This document shows positions 32,643 to 44,155 of a stretch of DNA of 64,000 nucleotides, piece after piece. Each line of letters begins with the position of its first letter. The stretch's first letter is position 1. A program made the translations under genes and the position numbers. This DNA is from Pelobates cultripes. Its lineage: Eukaryota; Chordata; Amphibia; Anura; Pelobatidae. The notes below the pieces were generated by a model, which did not search any database, had not been told where the DNA came from, and was given only the letters and a program-made list of their open reading frames with translations. The stretch lies in NCBI GenBank assembly GCA_933207985.1, contig OW240913.1, positions 278,681,232 to 278,745,231 of the forward strand. Direction: 5' to 3'.

Positions 32643-32763
32643 CCTGGCTAATCATGGCAGCATCACTTATGGTTAGATCCACCATCAGCCGGATCAGGAC
32701 AGAAAACAATTAAACAATTATCGAGGCTGTAGGCATAAAGGGTTCCTCCTCCCTCCATACCAC
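32643..32763 (+). repeat. DIRS left inverted terminal repeat
   Basis: Reverse complement of 35782-35906 with a few mismatches and small indels. It contains GGATCAGGACAGAAAACAAT and CCTCCTCCCTCCATACCAC. Confidence 0.85.
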
Positions 32764-33211
32764 AGTCTTTTTTCTGTCTTTTTTCTGTCCTCAGTCGGAC
32801 AACAGGAATTTTATTCTGCAGTCCGATTTTATTTTTTGGCCACCTCCTACGTTTACCGTGGGCTTACCAGATGAAGTTCAGCCTCTCTTCATCTGAAGAA
32901 CTCAGTAATCAGGCTGCACGGGCAGAACTAACTGAGTTTGGTGTGTGCAGTTTAGATACTGTCATACATGAAGATTCTGGACTAAATCTATCTGGATTTC
33001 AGGAAGGTACAATTCAGGGGTTCGTATATCTATAATTCCCTAAACTGAATTTGGTGCTGTATACCAAATATCTGTTTTATAGGGGTCGGTTAGCTTAAAA
33101 ATCCCCTGATGCATGTTCCCCATATATGATGTGGAGTGTGTTTATTTCTCCACAGGAGGCAAAAGAGAGGACAGCAGAAAGAATTTGCCTTGGGAAGATC
33201 TTAAACAGTGA

Positions 33212-33942
33212 CTCTCTCAGGCTATAGCGGAAGATATTAGATCCTCTTCAGGGAAGGGCCAGCAAGCAAAACGCTCCAGACAAGAGTCCGGGTCTTCTGA
33301 ATCTGAAGATAACTCTTATGTCCAGTTTTTCTCTGACGAAGAAGAGGAGGATATACATCATTCATCAAGATCGCTGGATTCTAGATCTGTGGAGAAGTTG
33401 ATTTCACTAATAAGAAATACTTTAAGGATCCCTGAAGATAAAGCAGAGGTGCGTGAATCAGACCGGTATTTTGAAGATCTTAGGTCAAATAGACCTACCT
33501 TTCCGGTTCATGCAGCTATCAAAGAAGTCATCTCTCAAGAATGGAGTAGGCCAGAGAAGAAAGCTACTCTGAAGAATAAAGCTTCTAGGGTATATCCATA
33601 TTCTCAGGTGGATTCTAAAGCTTGGATGTCCATTCCTAAGATTGATGCGGCTGTTATCCATATGGCCAAAAAGACTACTCTTCCAGTAGATTCAATGGCT
33701 TATTTACTAGAACACATGGAAAAACGGTTGGATGTGGATTTAATTAAGGCATACCTGGCTCTGGGATCTGCTTTACTTCCAGCAGTGGCATTGACTACAC
33801 TTTCTAGAGTCTTAAAGTTATAGCTACAGAATTTGGAGGAAGATATAGCAGCGGGGGTTCGCAGGGAGCATCTGATTGAAAGTCTGAAAGATTTCCACTT
33901 GGCTTCAGAATTTTGCTCAGAGGCCTCTCTCAAAGATGCTTG
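33212..33942 (+). pseudogene. DIRS gag-like protein, interrupted
   Basis: The frame is open from 33212 with an acidic, serine-rich N-terminal part (SDEEEEDIHHSS) and continues to a TAG at 33821-33823. The same frame then continues (ACAGAATTTGGAGGAAG...) as EEDIAAGVRREHLIES and LASEFCSEASLKDAW. This resembles the gag-like domain of vertebrate DIRS elements, which is also related to the LAP2-alpha C-terminal domain family. A TGA lies just upstream at about 33209. So at least one stop codon disrupts it. Confidence 0.6.
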
Positions 33943-34594
33943 GATTATGATTCAGACAGACAAAAGGGCAGTGGCGTCATACGTGAACCAACAAGGTGGT
34001 ACTCGGAGCAAGCTTCTGTTGAGGGAACTGACTCCTCTTATGTCTCTGGCACAGAATCATCTTCAGGGATTAAAGGCAGTATATCTACCAGGTCCTCAAA
34101 ATATTTTGGCAGATTACCTGAGCAGATCAAGCATTCTACCAGGAGAATGGAAGCTACACACAGAAGTATTCCAAGCAATTACCCTTTGGTGGGGCATACC
34201 CCAGATCGACTTAATAGCTACAGACAGGAACACTCAGGTCCCGAAGTACTTCTCTCTTCTTCCAGACCATCAGGCAATGGGTCAGGATGCCTTGTCTCAA
34301 ATATGGGATTTCGATCTGGGATATGTGTTTCTTCCCTTACCAATAATTCTTCGCTTACTAAAGAAAATTTGGATGGAAAATCAAGTGATAATAGCTATCA
34401 TCCCGTTCTGGCCAAGTAGGCCCTGGTTCCCTCTCCTGTGCAAAATGTCCTTGGAGGAACACTGGCGGCTTTCAATCAAGCACGATCTGCTAAGCCAGGG
34501 TCCTGTCTACCATCCCAACTCCGTACAACTGAGATTGGAGGCCTGGCTTTTGAAAGGGAACGGCTCCTGCAAACAGGATTGTCTGAGGCAGTAA
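33943..34594 (+). pseudogene. DIRS RNase-H-like domain fused to gag by deletion
   Basis: The frame 33833-34594 changes character near 33940. It becomes IQTDKRAVASYVNQQGGTRS, then LLLRELTPLMSLAQ, VYLPGPQNILADYLSR and IDLIATDRN, the RNase-H-like part of DIRS polyproteins, including the TD and D residues. No RT YXDD block is found anywhere in the element. The deletion removed the gag C-terminus and the whole RT while keeping the frame open, so an RNA made here would encode a gag-RNase H fusion apart from the upstream TAG. Confidence 0.75.
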
Positions 34595-35568
34595 CTAATA
34601 CGCTTCTTCTGTCTAGGAAGAAATCTACGTCTATGTGTTACCACCGTATATGGGAGTCATTTAAGTCCTGGAATCTTAACAAAGGTCTAGACTTCTTGAA
34701 CCATGATCAGAACCAGATTTTGGAGTTCTTACAGGCGGGATTCGATAAGGGTTTAAGCCTGAGTACCTTGAAGGTGCAGTGTTCTGCACTATCGGCTCTC
34801 TGTAACTACTCTTGGGCTTCAAATCCACTGATTGCCAGGTTCTTTAAGGCTACCATTCGCATTAGACCTCCTCTGTGCAACTATGCTCCTCTGGTCTTGG
34901 ATGCCTTGTCTGAAATTCCTTTTTCTCCTCTAGAGAACTTGGATTTCTCTTCTCTCACATACAAAACTCTGTTTTTGTTGGCCGTTACATCAGCCAGAAG
35001 AATCTCGGAGGTGAGAGCTCTCTCCTGCACAGAGGAATATATACATGTTTTCCACGACAGAGTGGTTTTACGTCCGAAAATGGAATTCCTTCCTAAAGTT
35101 GTCTCAAAATTTCACTTACACCAGGAGATCGTTCTGCCTTCTTTTTTTCCTGAACCTTCCTCGGATCTGGAGGTGAAGCTTCATAATATGGATATTAGGG
35201 AATATTTGATCAGGTATTTGTCTGTTTCTGGTACATTTCATAAGACAGATCATTTGTTCATTATTCCTGAAGGCTCCAGGAAAGGTGAAGCTGCTTCCAC
35301 TTCTACACTACGTAGATGGATTTCCAACATCATCACTAAAGCTTACTCTCTGAAAGGTGTTTCTCCTCCGAAACGGATTAAGTCTCATTCGACTAGGTCT
35401 TTGGGTACTTCATGGGCTAATTGGGCAGAGGTGTCTCCTGATGACATCTGCAAGGCAGCAACTTGGTCTTCTCCTATGACCTTCATTAAACATTATAGGC
35501 TGGATGTAGCCTCTTCTTCTACTAAGTTTGGCAGAAGCGTGTTGGCTTCTATTAGTACGGCAAAATAA
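34438..35568 (+). CDS. DIRS tyrosine recombinase, open frame
   Basis: A 376-codon open frame without interruption. The residue at 34438 is a GTG and need not be the start; it overlaps the RNase-H frame, as in DIRS elements, and recognisable sequence starts near GGLAFERERLLQ. The core-binding-like region (AGFDKGLSLSTLKVQCSALS) is followed by the catalytic Arg in AVTSARRISEVRAL, the H-x-x-R motif in KSHSTRSLG, and the Tyr in FIKHYRLD. All classical catalytic residues are visible. In this class the enzyme integrates a circular DNA intermediate. It could still be functional and act in trans. Confidence 0.85.
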   Translation: MQNVLGGTLAAFNQARSAKPGSCLPSQLRTTEIGGLAFERERLLQTGLSEAVTNTLLLSRKKSTSMCYHRIWESFKSWNLNKGLDFLNHDQNQILEFLQAGFDKGLSLSTLKVQCSALSALCNYSWASNPLIARFFKATIRIRPPLCNYAPLVLDALSEIPFSPLENLDFSSLTYKTLFLLAVTSARRISEVRALSCTEEYIHVFHDRVVLRPKMEFLPKVVSKFHLHQEIVLPSFFPEPSSDLEVKLHNMDIREYLIRYLSVSGTFHKTDHLFIIPEGSRKGEAASTSTLRRWISNIITKAYSLKGVSPPKRIKSHSTRSLGTSWANWAEVSPDDICKAATWSSPMTFIKHYRLDVASSSTKFGRSVLASISTAK

Positions 35569-35644
35569 AATTATGTGTTATTGCAGTTAATAAGTGTGGA
35601 TTCTTTTTCCCAACCCTTCTAGCTAGTATGCTTGGGTATTACCC

Positions 35645-35745
35645 ATAAGTGATGCTGCCATGATTAGCCAAGAATACCGAAATTTTATTTCATACTTACC
35701 AGTAAATTTCTTTTCCTGGTTATTTCTCATGGCAGCATCAGGTTC
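35645..35745 (+). repeat. DIRS internal complementary region
   Basis: The first part (CATAAGTGATGCTGCCATGA) is complementary to the left end around 32651-32672. The second (CATACTTACCAGTAAATTTC) is complementary to the right outer end at 35911-35932. This is the template that restores the ends of DIRS elements. Confidence 0.85.
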
Positions 35746-35781
35746 CCGCCCTGGGTTTTGTCTGAGCTTTTTAATTGGACA

Positions 35782-35945
35782 GTGGTATGGAGGGAGGAGG
35801 AACCCTTTATGCCTACAGCCTCGTTAATTGTTTAATTGTTTTCTGTCCTGATCCGGCTGAGGGTGGAGCCAACCCATAAGTGATGCTGCCATGAGAAATA
35901 GCCAGGAAAATAAATTTACTGGTAAGTATGAAATAACATTTCGGT
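35782..35945 (+). repeat. DIRS right inverted terminal repeat and outer extension
   Basis: 35782-35906 is the inverted copy of the left end. 35907-35945 is the right outer extension whose complement is found in the internal region. Confidence 0.85.
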
Positions 35946-37399
35946 AATATATATTGCTCATTTAGAAATATACTGAATTAAATTTTTTACATTTATACAT
36001 TCTTAACAAAAAAAAAATTGAGATAAAAAGTTGTAGATGGCATCCCTTGTCTTGCAATGAGTTACACAGAGCTTGAAATTTAAAAAAGAAATAGAAGTAT
36101 AATTTTTGTTGACCTGTCAATAAAGCCAAGTTCTTCCGGCAGCCCTGTTCTTCATCTGTGATGCCACTCCCCTTCTCTGGAGAAGGAGGATATCAGGGAA
36201 AATTGGCTGAGGGGAGCACCTGGGTGGCATGGAGGAGGATGCTGTCAACATGCATAGCATGTCGCAAACATGCACAGAATTAATATTAGCTAATTGATGA
36301 GGTGGCGTTACACTTCCGACAACAAAGTCCATTTTATCTGTAAGTGCAGTTTTTCATAGTAAACACTTCATGCACAGACTCTAAGAACCATGACCACTAC
36401 AAATTACTGAAGTGGTCATGGTGCTTTGAGTAACCCTTTAATTTCCACCATGATGTCTAATTCCCAGTTTTAGCTATGTTTCAGAGGAAACAGAGCAAAG
36501 TGAGGGCAGAATACCTGAGGCCAGGGCAGGCAACAAAGGTTCATAAACTGGTAAACAAAGCCAAGTTCAAGTAGCTGGGAGTATCAATGATGCTTAATAA
36601 AACTTCCTCTGACTTTTTTTATGTTCAGTTAATTTCCCAACATTGGTTATGTTTCGTTATATCATTTTCACAATGAAAATTTAAATGTATATGGCTCCAT
36701 TCATGAAATTTCATGAATGGTCAACTGTAGAATCACATCTGTGAGCAACAACAATTTATTAACTTAAATTACCAATATATTATATAAAGAATTACTCTTC
36801 ATTTGGAAATATAATATCTACAAAACATTAAGTGAATGTATGTATTTTTAAAATTATAATTATGAAGAACCATTTTCCTGCAGTAAGGATATTAAGCCTA
36901 CAATGTGCACATACAGTCATATGTAAGAGGATGTTGGTAACTAAACTAAAATGACCCCATCCACTTTGTCTCAGTGAAGTGGTCTTGGTGCAGTAGTTCT
37001 GTCATTGTAACCCTGCAATGTAAAATTTTTTAGTTTTGTAGGAACTGCAATGTTTACATTGCAGGTTTTAATACATCTCTACTGGCTGACTATGTGATAG
37101 TCACTAGAGGCACTTCCTCCTTCAGAACTGAGCGAAACCTGGTCTTGTCATCAAATATTAGTGATAGCAGCATTTGATTGGAAGATCATAGTGTTTGGTC
37201 ACTCATATATATCTCCAATCCAGTGCTCATCTATGAGAAGCATTGGTTTGGTCAAGATTGCGGAAGACATCAGCAGTAGAAGTATATGGCTGCAGTGGAG
37301 GAGCCTTGTCACTAGATACAAAGTGACTCGATTTAATTTTCATTTTCATTAGCAAAGGACAGTGCTCACAGCAACAAATGGGAACCTATGGTCCTGAAA
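35946..37399. other. Intergenic with TTAA-element remnants
   Basis: 36120-36440 carries remnants of the AGGACCACT-type family (GAAGTGGTCATGGTGCTTTG, ending in CCCTTTAA). 36955-37340 has a second (CAGTGAAGTGGTCTTGGTGC). A short palindrome ATTCATGAAATTTCATGAAT lies at 36699-36718. No gene seen. Confidence 0.45.
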
Positions 37400-40182
37400 A
37401 AAAAAATATTTCCTGTCCAACATGGCAACATCACTAATGGATTAATTCCTTACCTCAACAAACAGGGCAGGAGTAATAATTGACTATTAAGTAATTTTTA
37501 TAAATACCTCCCTCTTCCCAGAGACTTCAGTCTTTCTTTTCTGTCCCTTCAGCAGCAGGACTACCCATTTTGGTACAATATTTTCTTTTGTGGCTTACCT
37601 TCCATGGAGTTTCATGGCAGTCCCAGGGTTCTGTCTCTCTCTCCTTAAGGGTCCAGTAAACAACTTGGTTTATATGACTAACTAGATCATAGAGATATAA
37701 GTACTCCCATGTCTCCATATGCAGCATGTTTGGAGCATTGTTCCCATCATTAATGGTATTGTGGTCCTTAGCTGATTTGCCCCTCTTAGGAAATGTATTA
37801 CATCTCGGGGATCCCTCTCTCTTTATTCACGGTCTGCGTTAGCAACAAGATAGAGTATTTCAGGATTCTCTCACCAAGCTTAGTGTGATCTCATGTAACA
37901 TCTCTGAAGACATTTCAGTTTTGGTGTTTCAAGCACATAGAAAAATAGAAGTGCCTCTAAAGGAAAGATTACAAGAGAGATATACAACAGTTTTCCTAGC
38001 ACCAACAAAAAGAGGAAAATTGAGATTATTATGGATGTAAAATCCCTAAACAGGTCTCTGCACAAAAAACTTTTATCATAAAGGAAATAAAATGAAATAT
38101 AATATAATGAAAATATATCTACAAGATGCATTATGATGTCCCCATACACCAGAACAAATCCTGAGATTTTATGTCGTAGGGAGACATTTTCAATTCTGGT
38201 GCCTTCCTTTCGGACTCCGCTCATCTCCCAAAACCTTCCCCAAAATTATGATCTCTTTGATAGCCCAAATATGACAGTTGTGGAAACTCACAGATGGTTA
38301 GTAAATTTCAAGAATAGTGTTCAAATGCCATCAAAATCAATCATCTTCCTCAGTGCATGCATAAGCACATCATAAGGTTTTATTACTCTATCTCCAGAGA
38401 GACAAATCACACTGAAGCCTTTAGTGGGATTTCCTTTCTCATTTTCATCACCAGCACTATAACCAACTAATTTGAATTTCACATTCTACAAAAACATCTC
38501 TCAGATGGTGGCTACATAATTCCAATAACCGGAAGGGGTTATCCAAACAGATGCAGGTTCCTATTGCGGGGGAGCAAAGTTCAAAAACCTGTATGCTCAA
38601 GGAACTTGGAATAGAGAGACGTCTTCAGGGCAATTGCTCTTACATGTGGATTACCAGATATTGACCTGATAGCTACAAGGCAAAAATGACAGGTAACAGG
38701 TATTTCTCGCTCAAGTTTGATCAGCCAGCCTACAGTAAGGCTTTCCTGAGCCTTGAGTGAAAATTTTAACAAGACTATTTATTTCTTTATATATATCTAA
38801 TTCAAAGGGTGTTAGAGAAAATATATCTAGAACAGAAGGCAGTGATTCTGATCACTAATCTTTGGCCCAGGAGACCTTAGTACCATGACTACAACACATG
38901 ATTTCCAAAGGTCCTTGGATTCTTCCCATAAAACCAGATCTGCTCAGCCAGGGTCCCATTCTGCATCCAAATCCACAGAGCCTTAAGCTTGTGGCAAGGC
39001 TCTTAAATGAATAATGCTAGCAAGTCAGGGTATTACAGAATCAGTCATTAGCACATTTATGAAGGCAAGAAAAAAGTCAACATCTAAGATATACCATAAA
39101 ATCCTGGATATCTTCAGATCAGAAACTTGAAACCAGCCAAGCTTTTGAAAATCTGGAACTTCAAGTAGGTCTACAGAAAGACCTGAGTATGAATTCCGTC
39201 AAAGTTCAGACTTCAGCATTCTTAGCACTCACTAATGTATGATGGGATTTAGATCCTATTGTTAGGCAGTTATAAAGATCTCCCTTTGAGCCTTTGGAGT
39301 CATTGCTCTATGTGTATTGCCACACTAAAGACCTTATGTCTCATTGAAATCACACCAGCCAGACAGGTCTCTGAATCACTGATAAGGTAATTGTAAGACC
39401 AAGCCTCTCCCGGAAGTTGCAACTCCATTCCACATCCAGCAGTAAATAGTTATTGCATTATTTATTCAGGATCCAAAAAATGACAGTGAAGTGTCCGTCA
39501 GGTCCTTCTCCATAATCTGGATAGGACAAAAGATGTGAAATAATCGATTAGGTTCTTTAACATCCCAGGGGGCTCCAAACAAGGATATGCGGCTTCTGTT
39601 GCAACAATAAGCAGGTTCTGTTGCAACAATATGCAGATGATTATGTTGCAACAATACAGGAAATTACTAAGTCCCTCTCTGGTTCTGGAATCATGCAGTC
39701 TCATTCTATGGCCACTGTTGGGCAGCATGGGTGAATCTCCCTACTTATGATCTCTGCAGGGGCAGCTACATGGGCATCAGACTCTACATTTGGGAATCAC
39801 TACCGATTAGAGGTCCATAAGAGTCAGGACATTCTTTTTTTGTGTTAGCGTTTTGTATTCTGTATCATCCTTATTGAGCACTTAATATTGCAGTACTTTA
39901 GTTGCTTCCCTTCTTGCTTGGTTATTGCCCATTAGTGATGCTACCACGTTGGCCAGGAAACAAAAATTCTTACCTATACTTACTGGAACTTTCTTTTTCT
40001 CACCATTTCCACTGCAGCATCAGCCTCCAACCCATCTTGGAGTGCTTTAAAATTACACTGAAATCTCTGGGAAGGGGGAGATTTTATTAAAATTACTTAA
40101 TTGATAATTACTCCTGTCCTGTTTGGTAAATTAAGGAATTAATGCATTAGTCATGCTGCCGTGAAAATGTCCAGGAAAAGAA
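37400..40182 (+). mobile_element. Old DIRS-like relic with preserved inverted ends
   Basis: 37405-37530 and 40065-40182 are inverted: TTCCTGTCCAACATGGCA against TGCCGTGAAAATGTCCAGG, and AGTAATAATTGACTATTAAG against CTTAATTGATAATTACT. 39905-40020 contains an internal-complementary-type segment (CCATTAGTGATGCTACCACG). The interior (about 38930-39520) still shows recombinase-region words such as CTGCTCAGCCAGGGTCCCAT and TCATTGAAATCACACCAGCC, similar to 34488 and 34990, but all frames are broken. Confidence 0.75.
38930..39830 (+). pseudogene. Tyrosine recombinase remnant of the old DIRS
   Basis: This nucleotide stretch aligns by eye to 34480-35560 (GATCTGCTCAGCCAGGGTCC; GGCAAGAAAAAAGTCAACAT; TTGGGAATCACTACCGATTA, near the catalytic Tyr). 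Stops and frameshifts are numerous. A short GTTGCAACAATA microrepeat occurs near 39598-39655. Confidence 0.6.
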
Positions 40183-40620
40183 AATGTCGGTAAAGATATG
40201 TAAAAATTTTCAAACTTTTAGGACTCTTTGTGTTACCTTTAAATAATCATAATGGGGTTATTCAATAAAATGAGAATATTGAGGAAATCAAAGTGAACTC
40301 ACAGTAAATTTCAAATTCAAGACTAAAACAGATTAACTAAAATATAGTATAATTTGTTTCCAGGTTGGATATTTTGTTCTGAAACTAAAAAAATATTTTG
40401 AGTTTGAAATGAGGTCAAGCATCATTCTAACACAAAATTTACAAAGCAAATGGCATTTAGTTGTAAAATACCACATACTAGAAATTCTGTTTCCCAAATG
40501 ACAAAATCGTAAGTCCATACAGGGTTATTTCCTAATTACTCTGTAGCAAATTTTGATGGCAAAAATATCTAATATGGAAAAATGTAAAACTCATCTCTAG
40601 TAACAGAATAGTTATTTTCT
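40183..40620. other. AT-rich intergenic
   Basis: Nothing recognised. Confidence 0.4.
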
Positions 40621-40990
40621 GGGGGCGGGGCCTGATGCATCCTGAGTGAGTTTTTGCACTTCAAATGCTATAATGCAAATATTCTGCTGTCTTTACCCCC
40701 ACTAACGACTCTACTTGCCCCTACGGTACTTCTTGATCGAGTGGGGATGTCCTGAAGCATATCTGATGTCTCTAGGTGTCCACGCTGACAGAGAGCTGGC
40801 TTGGAGGCCTGGTGCACCTGGAGGGGATGGAGAAGCGACCAATCTCCGCTCCTGACCTGTGCTGCTGTTTGATCCCCTCCCCCCTCTTTGGGGGGTGATC
40901 CTGGTCTACCCCTGGAGGCTTCTGTCCCACACTCAAAATGACGAATGCCTTGTGTACTAGAAATAATTTTACCAGTAGCCCCTAAAGTAG
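40621..40990 (+). mobile_element. 5' fragment of the GGGGCGGGGCCTGA retroelement family
   Basis: It begins GGGGGCGGGGCCTGATGC, like the minus-strand start of the insertion at 6173. It has CTTTGGGGGGTGATCCTGGTCT, comparable to CGGGGGGGTTATCCCGGTCT at 12586. The 3' part is missing or unrecognisable. Confidence 0.5.
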
Positions 40991-42320
40991 TGCTTTTGGG
41001 TCAAAGATACTGTCCCTGCACACCTTTCAGTATTGATGTTCAGTGTCTTCATGCTCAGCATGTAGTTGACAACTGCCCATCATAGAGATGTATACAGATA
41101 TCTGAATTATATTATATTGAGTACAAATATGCAAACTCATGAGCTGAGTAAGGTTTTCATTTGATGTAAAACTACACATAGTAAGCAATGTATGTTACAT
41201 AATGTTTTGTAGAAATAAATCAATTTAAAATTATAAATGTAATTGAAAGTAAAGTGCTACACCAATTAAATAAAGATAATGAAAACAAACCCCCAGAGCC
41301 ATATAGTATTCACCCATGGGCACCTGTGGAGCTTAGTGTAGAAATATCCATAAGTCTGTTTTTAAACTGATACAATAAGAACCAAAATAATTTTAGCTTA
41401 ATGACGTAGGTTTGATGTATAGCTAACGCCCCTGCAGTCTTACTGCTCAATTCTCTGCTGTTTAGAAGTTAAATCACTTTTGTTTCTGTACATGCAGCCC
41501 ATGCTGTGAATCACACAGCTGCCATGAAAAAGTAGTTTAATTTTCAATCAGATTTCAGCTTACTTTAGATATTTTTATCTCTTGCTCTGATAATTAAACT
41601 TTAATCACACACAGGAGAATCTTGCATGGTCTAGAAGTCGATTACCAAATATACAATAAAGGAAGTTTAAACATAAGATCTGTCTTTATAGGAAGTGTTT
41701 AGAAAGGCTGTGTAAGATACATGCAGGGAGGTATGACTAGGGCTGCATAAACAAAATTATTGAACTCCTAAGTGGCAGAAAATAGTGCAGGGAAACCGCA
41801 GGGGCATGATCTATATACTAAAACTGCTTCACTAAGCTAAAGTTGTTTTGGTGACTATAGCGTAATTTTAAGATCACTGATTTATATTTTCCTGCATCTT
41901 TAAAGTACAGTAAGACCAACATTTATATCTTGGGCAGAATTTAGGAACATTGTTGGATACAATTGAGTACATTGATATTTCAGAATTCATACCCATCAGT
42001 TTTGACAGATTGATTCTGAATACACATCTGATTGAAAATCAAACTTTTTTTTTTTTATGCAGGCTTTGCCAGTCACAGCCAGGGGAAATGTGTCTAGGAC
42101 TGCACAAACAGAAACAAAAGTAATTCAACCCCTAAATAACAGATAATTGAGCAGTGAGTCTAAAGGGGCATAGTCTATACAGCAAAACTGCTTTATTAAG
42201 CTACATTTGTTTTGGAGACTATAGTATCTCTCTAATCTTCAGGATTCTTTTCTTTCAGGAATCATAAAAGACAACAGAAAAAAAATAACACCCCAACCTG
42301 GAAATTACAGACCTATAATC
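40991..42320. other. Intergenic with remnants of TTAA elements
   Basis: Two remnants with similar text: about 41440-41872 (ending TGGTGACTATAGCG) and about 42045-42235 (ending TGGAGACTATAGTATC), each with ACAAACAGAAACAAAAG-like or CTGCAGTCTTACTGCTCAAT stretches. These are right ends of the AGGACCACT family, strongly decayed. No coding sequence. Confidence 0.45.
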
Positions 42321-42324
42321 TTAA

Positions 42325-42912
42325 AGGATCACAATAAGGTCAGGAACACAAACATGTATTCCTGACCCTATAGTGTTAAAACCACCACCTAGCCCCCAGG
42401 GTCCCTCATTCCTCCATTAATATAGCAAAATCTTACTGTATTCAAGTCTGAAGCTGTAACTCTGCATGCTGTTTGTCTCAGAAAAACAAGCAGTCTGATG
42501 ACATCATCAGAAGTGGTAGCCTGAGCCAATCACAATGCTTCCCCATAGGATTGGCTGAGACTGACAAATAGGCAGTTTAGGGGCAGAACCAACATGATTC
42601 AAACACAGCCCTGGCCAATCAGCATATCCTCATAGAAATGAATTAAATCAATAAATCTCTATGAGGAAAGTTCAGTGTCTGCATGCAGAGGGAGGAGAAT
42701 GTGTAGATGCATTTTAGGCAGCCATGACCCAGGAAGGATCTCTAACAGCTATCTGAGGAGTGGCCAGTGAAGTTATCACTAGGCTGTAATATAAACTCTG
42801 CATTTTCTCTGAAAAGACAGTGTTTACGGAAAATAAAAGCCTGAAGGTAATGATTCTACTGACTGGATCAAATTCAATAAGCCCGAGTTGTTCTGGTGAC
42901 CATAGTGTCCTT
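42325..42912. mobile_element. TTAA miniature element (about 588 bp)
   Basis: TTAA at 42321-42324 and 42913-42916. Ends AGGATCACAATAAGGTCAGG and GACCATAGTGTCC. A short inner inverted repeat CAGGAATACA-like (GTCAGGAACACAAACATGT/ACATGTATTCCTGACC) lies near the left end. Noncoding; the open frame 42714-42956 on the minus strand is incidental. Confidence 0.65.
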
Positions 42913-42989
42913 TTAACATAGGTAATTGGGAAGTAATTTGAAGTATTAAGGGACAATATTCAAGAATTAATTTTGAACAAAATAATTAG

Positions 42990-43660
42990 TAGAAATTAAC
43001 ATGGTTTTAAGAAAGACAGAACAGGGTGTTCCAGTGGATGTGATCTACTTGGATTTTGCCAAGGCATTTGACACAGCTCCACACAAAAGGTTACTAAAAA
43101 AGCTGAAATCTACTTAAGATGACAAATATTCTTCTTGGATAGAACACTGGCTTAAAAGTAGCATAGACTGTCAGCAGAGAGTAGTTGTAAATAGAACATT
43201 TTCAAACTGGGCAAAAGTGGAAAGTGGAGTGACTCATGGTTCTGTCCTAAGTCCACTTCTCTTTAATTTGTTTATAAATGTTCTTGAAATGGGCATTGAA
43301 AGTCATATCACAGTGTTTGCAGATGACACAAAACTAGATAAGATAATAAAATCTGAACTTGATATAAATTGATATAACTTGAAGCATTTGTATAAATTGG
43401 GGCACTGCAGGCAAGTGGCAGATACATTTAAATACAAATAAATGCAAAGTCATGCATTTTGGAATAAGGAATCCACAAGCCACTTATACAAGGGATAACA
43501 TTAATTGAACATTATTTGGGAACATGTGTAGATAACAAACTAAGCAATAGTGTGCAATGTTAGTCTGTCATTGCAAAGGCTAGTAAGGTGCTGTCCCACA
43601 TAAAAAAAATGTAATCTTGTCTCTTTATAAATCAATGCGCTCATTTTAAAGATATTGCAG
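42990..43660 (+). pseudogene. CR1/L2-like LINE reverse transcriptase relic
   Basis: With frameshifts and stops ignored, the region reads VIYLDFAKAFDTAPHKRLL (43042-43098), an IEHWLKSS..DCQQRVVVNRT block, THGSVLSPLLFNLFINVLEM, and VFADDTKLDK (RT active site, 43316-43344). A stop follows KLKST near 43115, and there are frame changes around 43350. It is truncated and inactive. It is a different copy from that at 31335. Confidence 0.8.
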
Positions 43661-43696
43661 AACTAGAAAAAGTGCATTGGTGAGCTAAACAATTAA

Positions 43697-44151
43697 AGGA
43701 CAGCTAAAGTCACCCAGACCACTTCATCTCAATTGTAGTTTTAACACTACAATATAAAACATTGCAACGCTTACTGAAAAGCATTGAATTCAATGCTTTC
43801 CTGTGTGAACTATGTGGGTGTCATGCCTGCACATCAGTTTCCAATGCTCCTCTATGAGGATTGTCCATCAGCTTAAGAGCCAGATGACATAGTGGAAGGT
43901 GGAAGGCAGTGATAAGGGATTTTCAGCACTGGAGTACAGGTAAGTAAAAACCTTTTTATAGGTTTTTCTGGAAATGGGGGGTGTGTGGCTTAAACAAACC
44001 TGCACATTTATTTATTTATTTATAAAATATTTTACCAGGAAAGATACATTGAGATTTCTCTCATTTTCAAGTATGTCCTGGGTCCACAAATCATTGCATT
44101 GCATAGGGCACTATATATACAGGTTTGTATTCATAAGTCTATAGCGTCCCT
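43697..44151. mobile_element. TTAA miniature element with a nested short repeat
   Basis: TTAA at 43693-43696 and 44152-44155. Starts AGGACAGCTAAAGTCACCC and ends CTATAGCGTCCCT. The segment at about 44006-44110 (ATTTTACCAGGAAAGATACA, AAGTATGTCCTGGGTCC) looks like an inserted separate short repeat. Confidence 0.6.
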
Positions 44152-44155
44152 TTAA

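Larger units (their letters stand above)
32643..35945 (+). mobile_element. DIRS-like tyrosine-recombinase retrotransposon, internally deleted
   Basis: Inverted terminal repeats: 32643-32763 and 35782-35906 are reverse complements over about 120 bases (GGCTGTAGGCATAAAGGGTT). An internal complementary region (35645-35745) contains the reverse complements of both outer ends joined together, the DIRS hallmark. The ORFs are gag-like, RNase-H-like and tyrosine recombinase. The reverse transcriptase is missing: gag-like sequence runs directly into RNase-H-like sequence near 33940. Length about 3.3 kb, well below a full element. Confidence 0.88.

Noticed and set aside
33389..33823. Exon of a host LAP2-like gene
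   Set aside because: The LAP2-alpha-like similarity is shared by DIRS gag proteins, and the frame lies between DIRS inverted ends and runs into RNase H.
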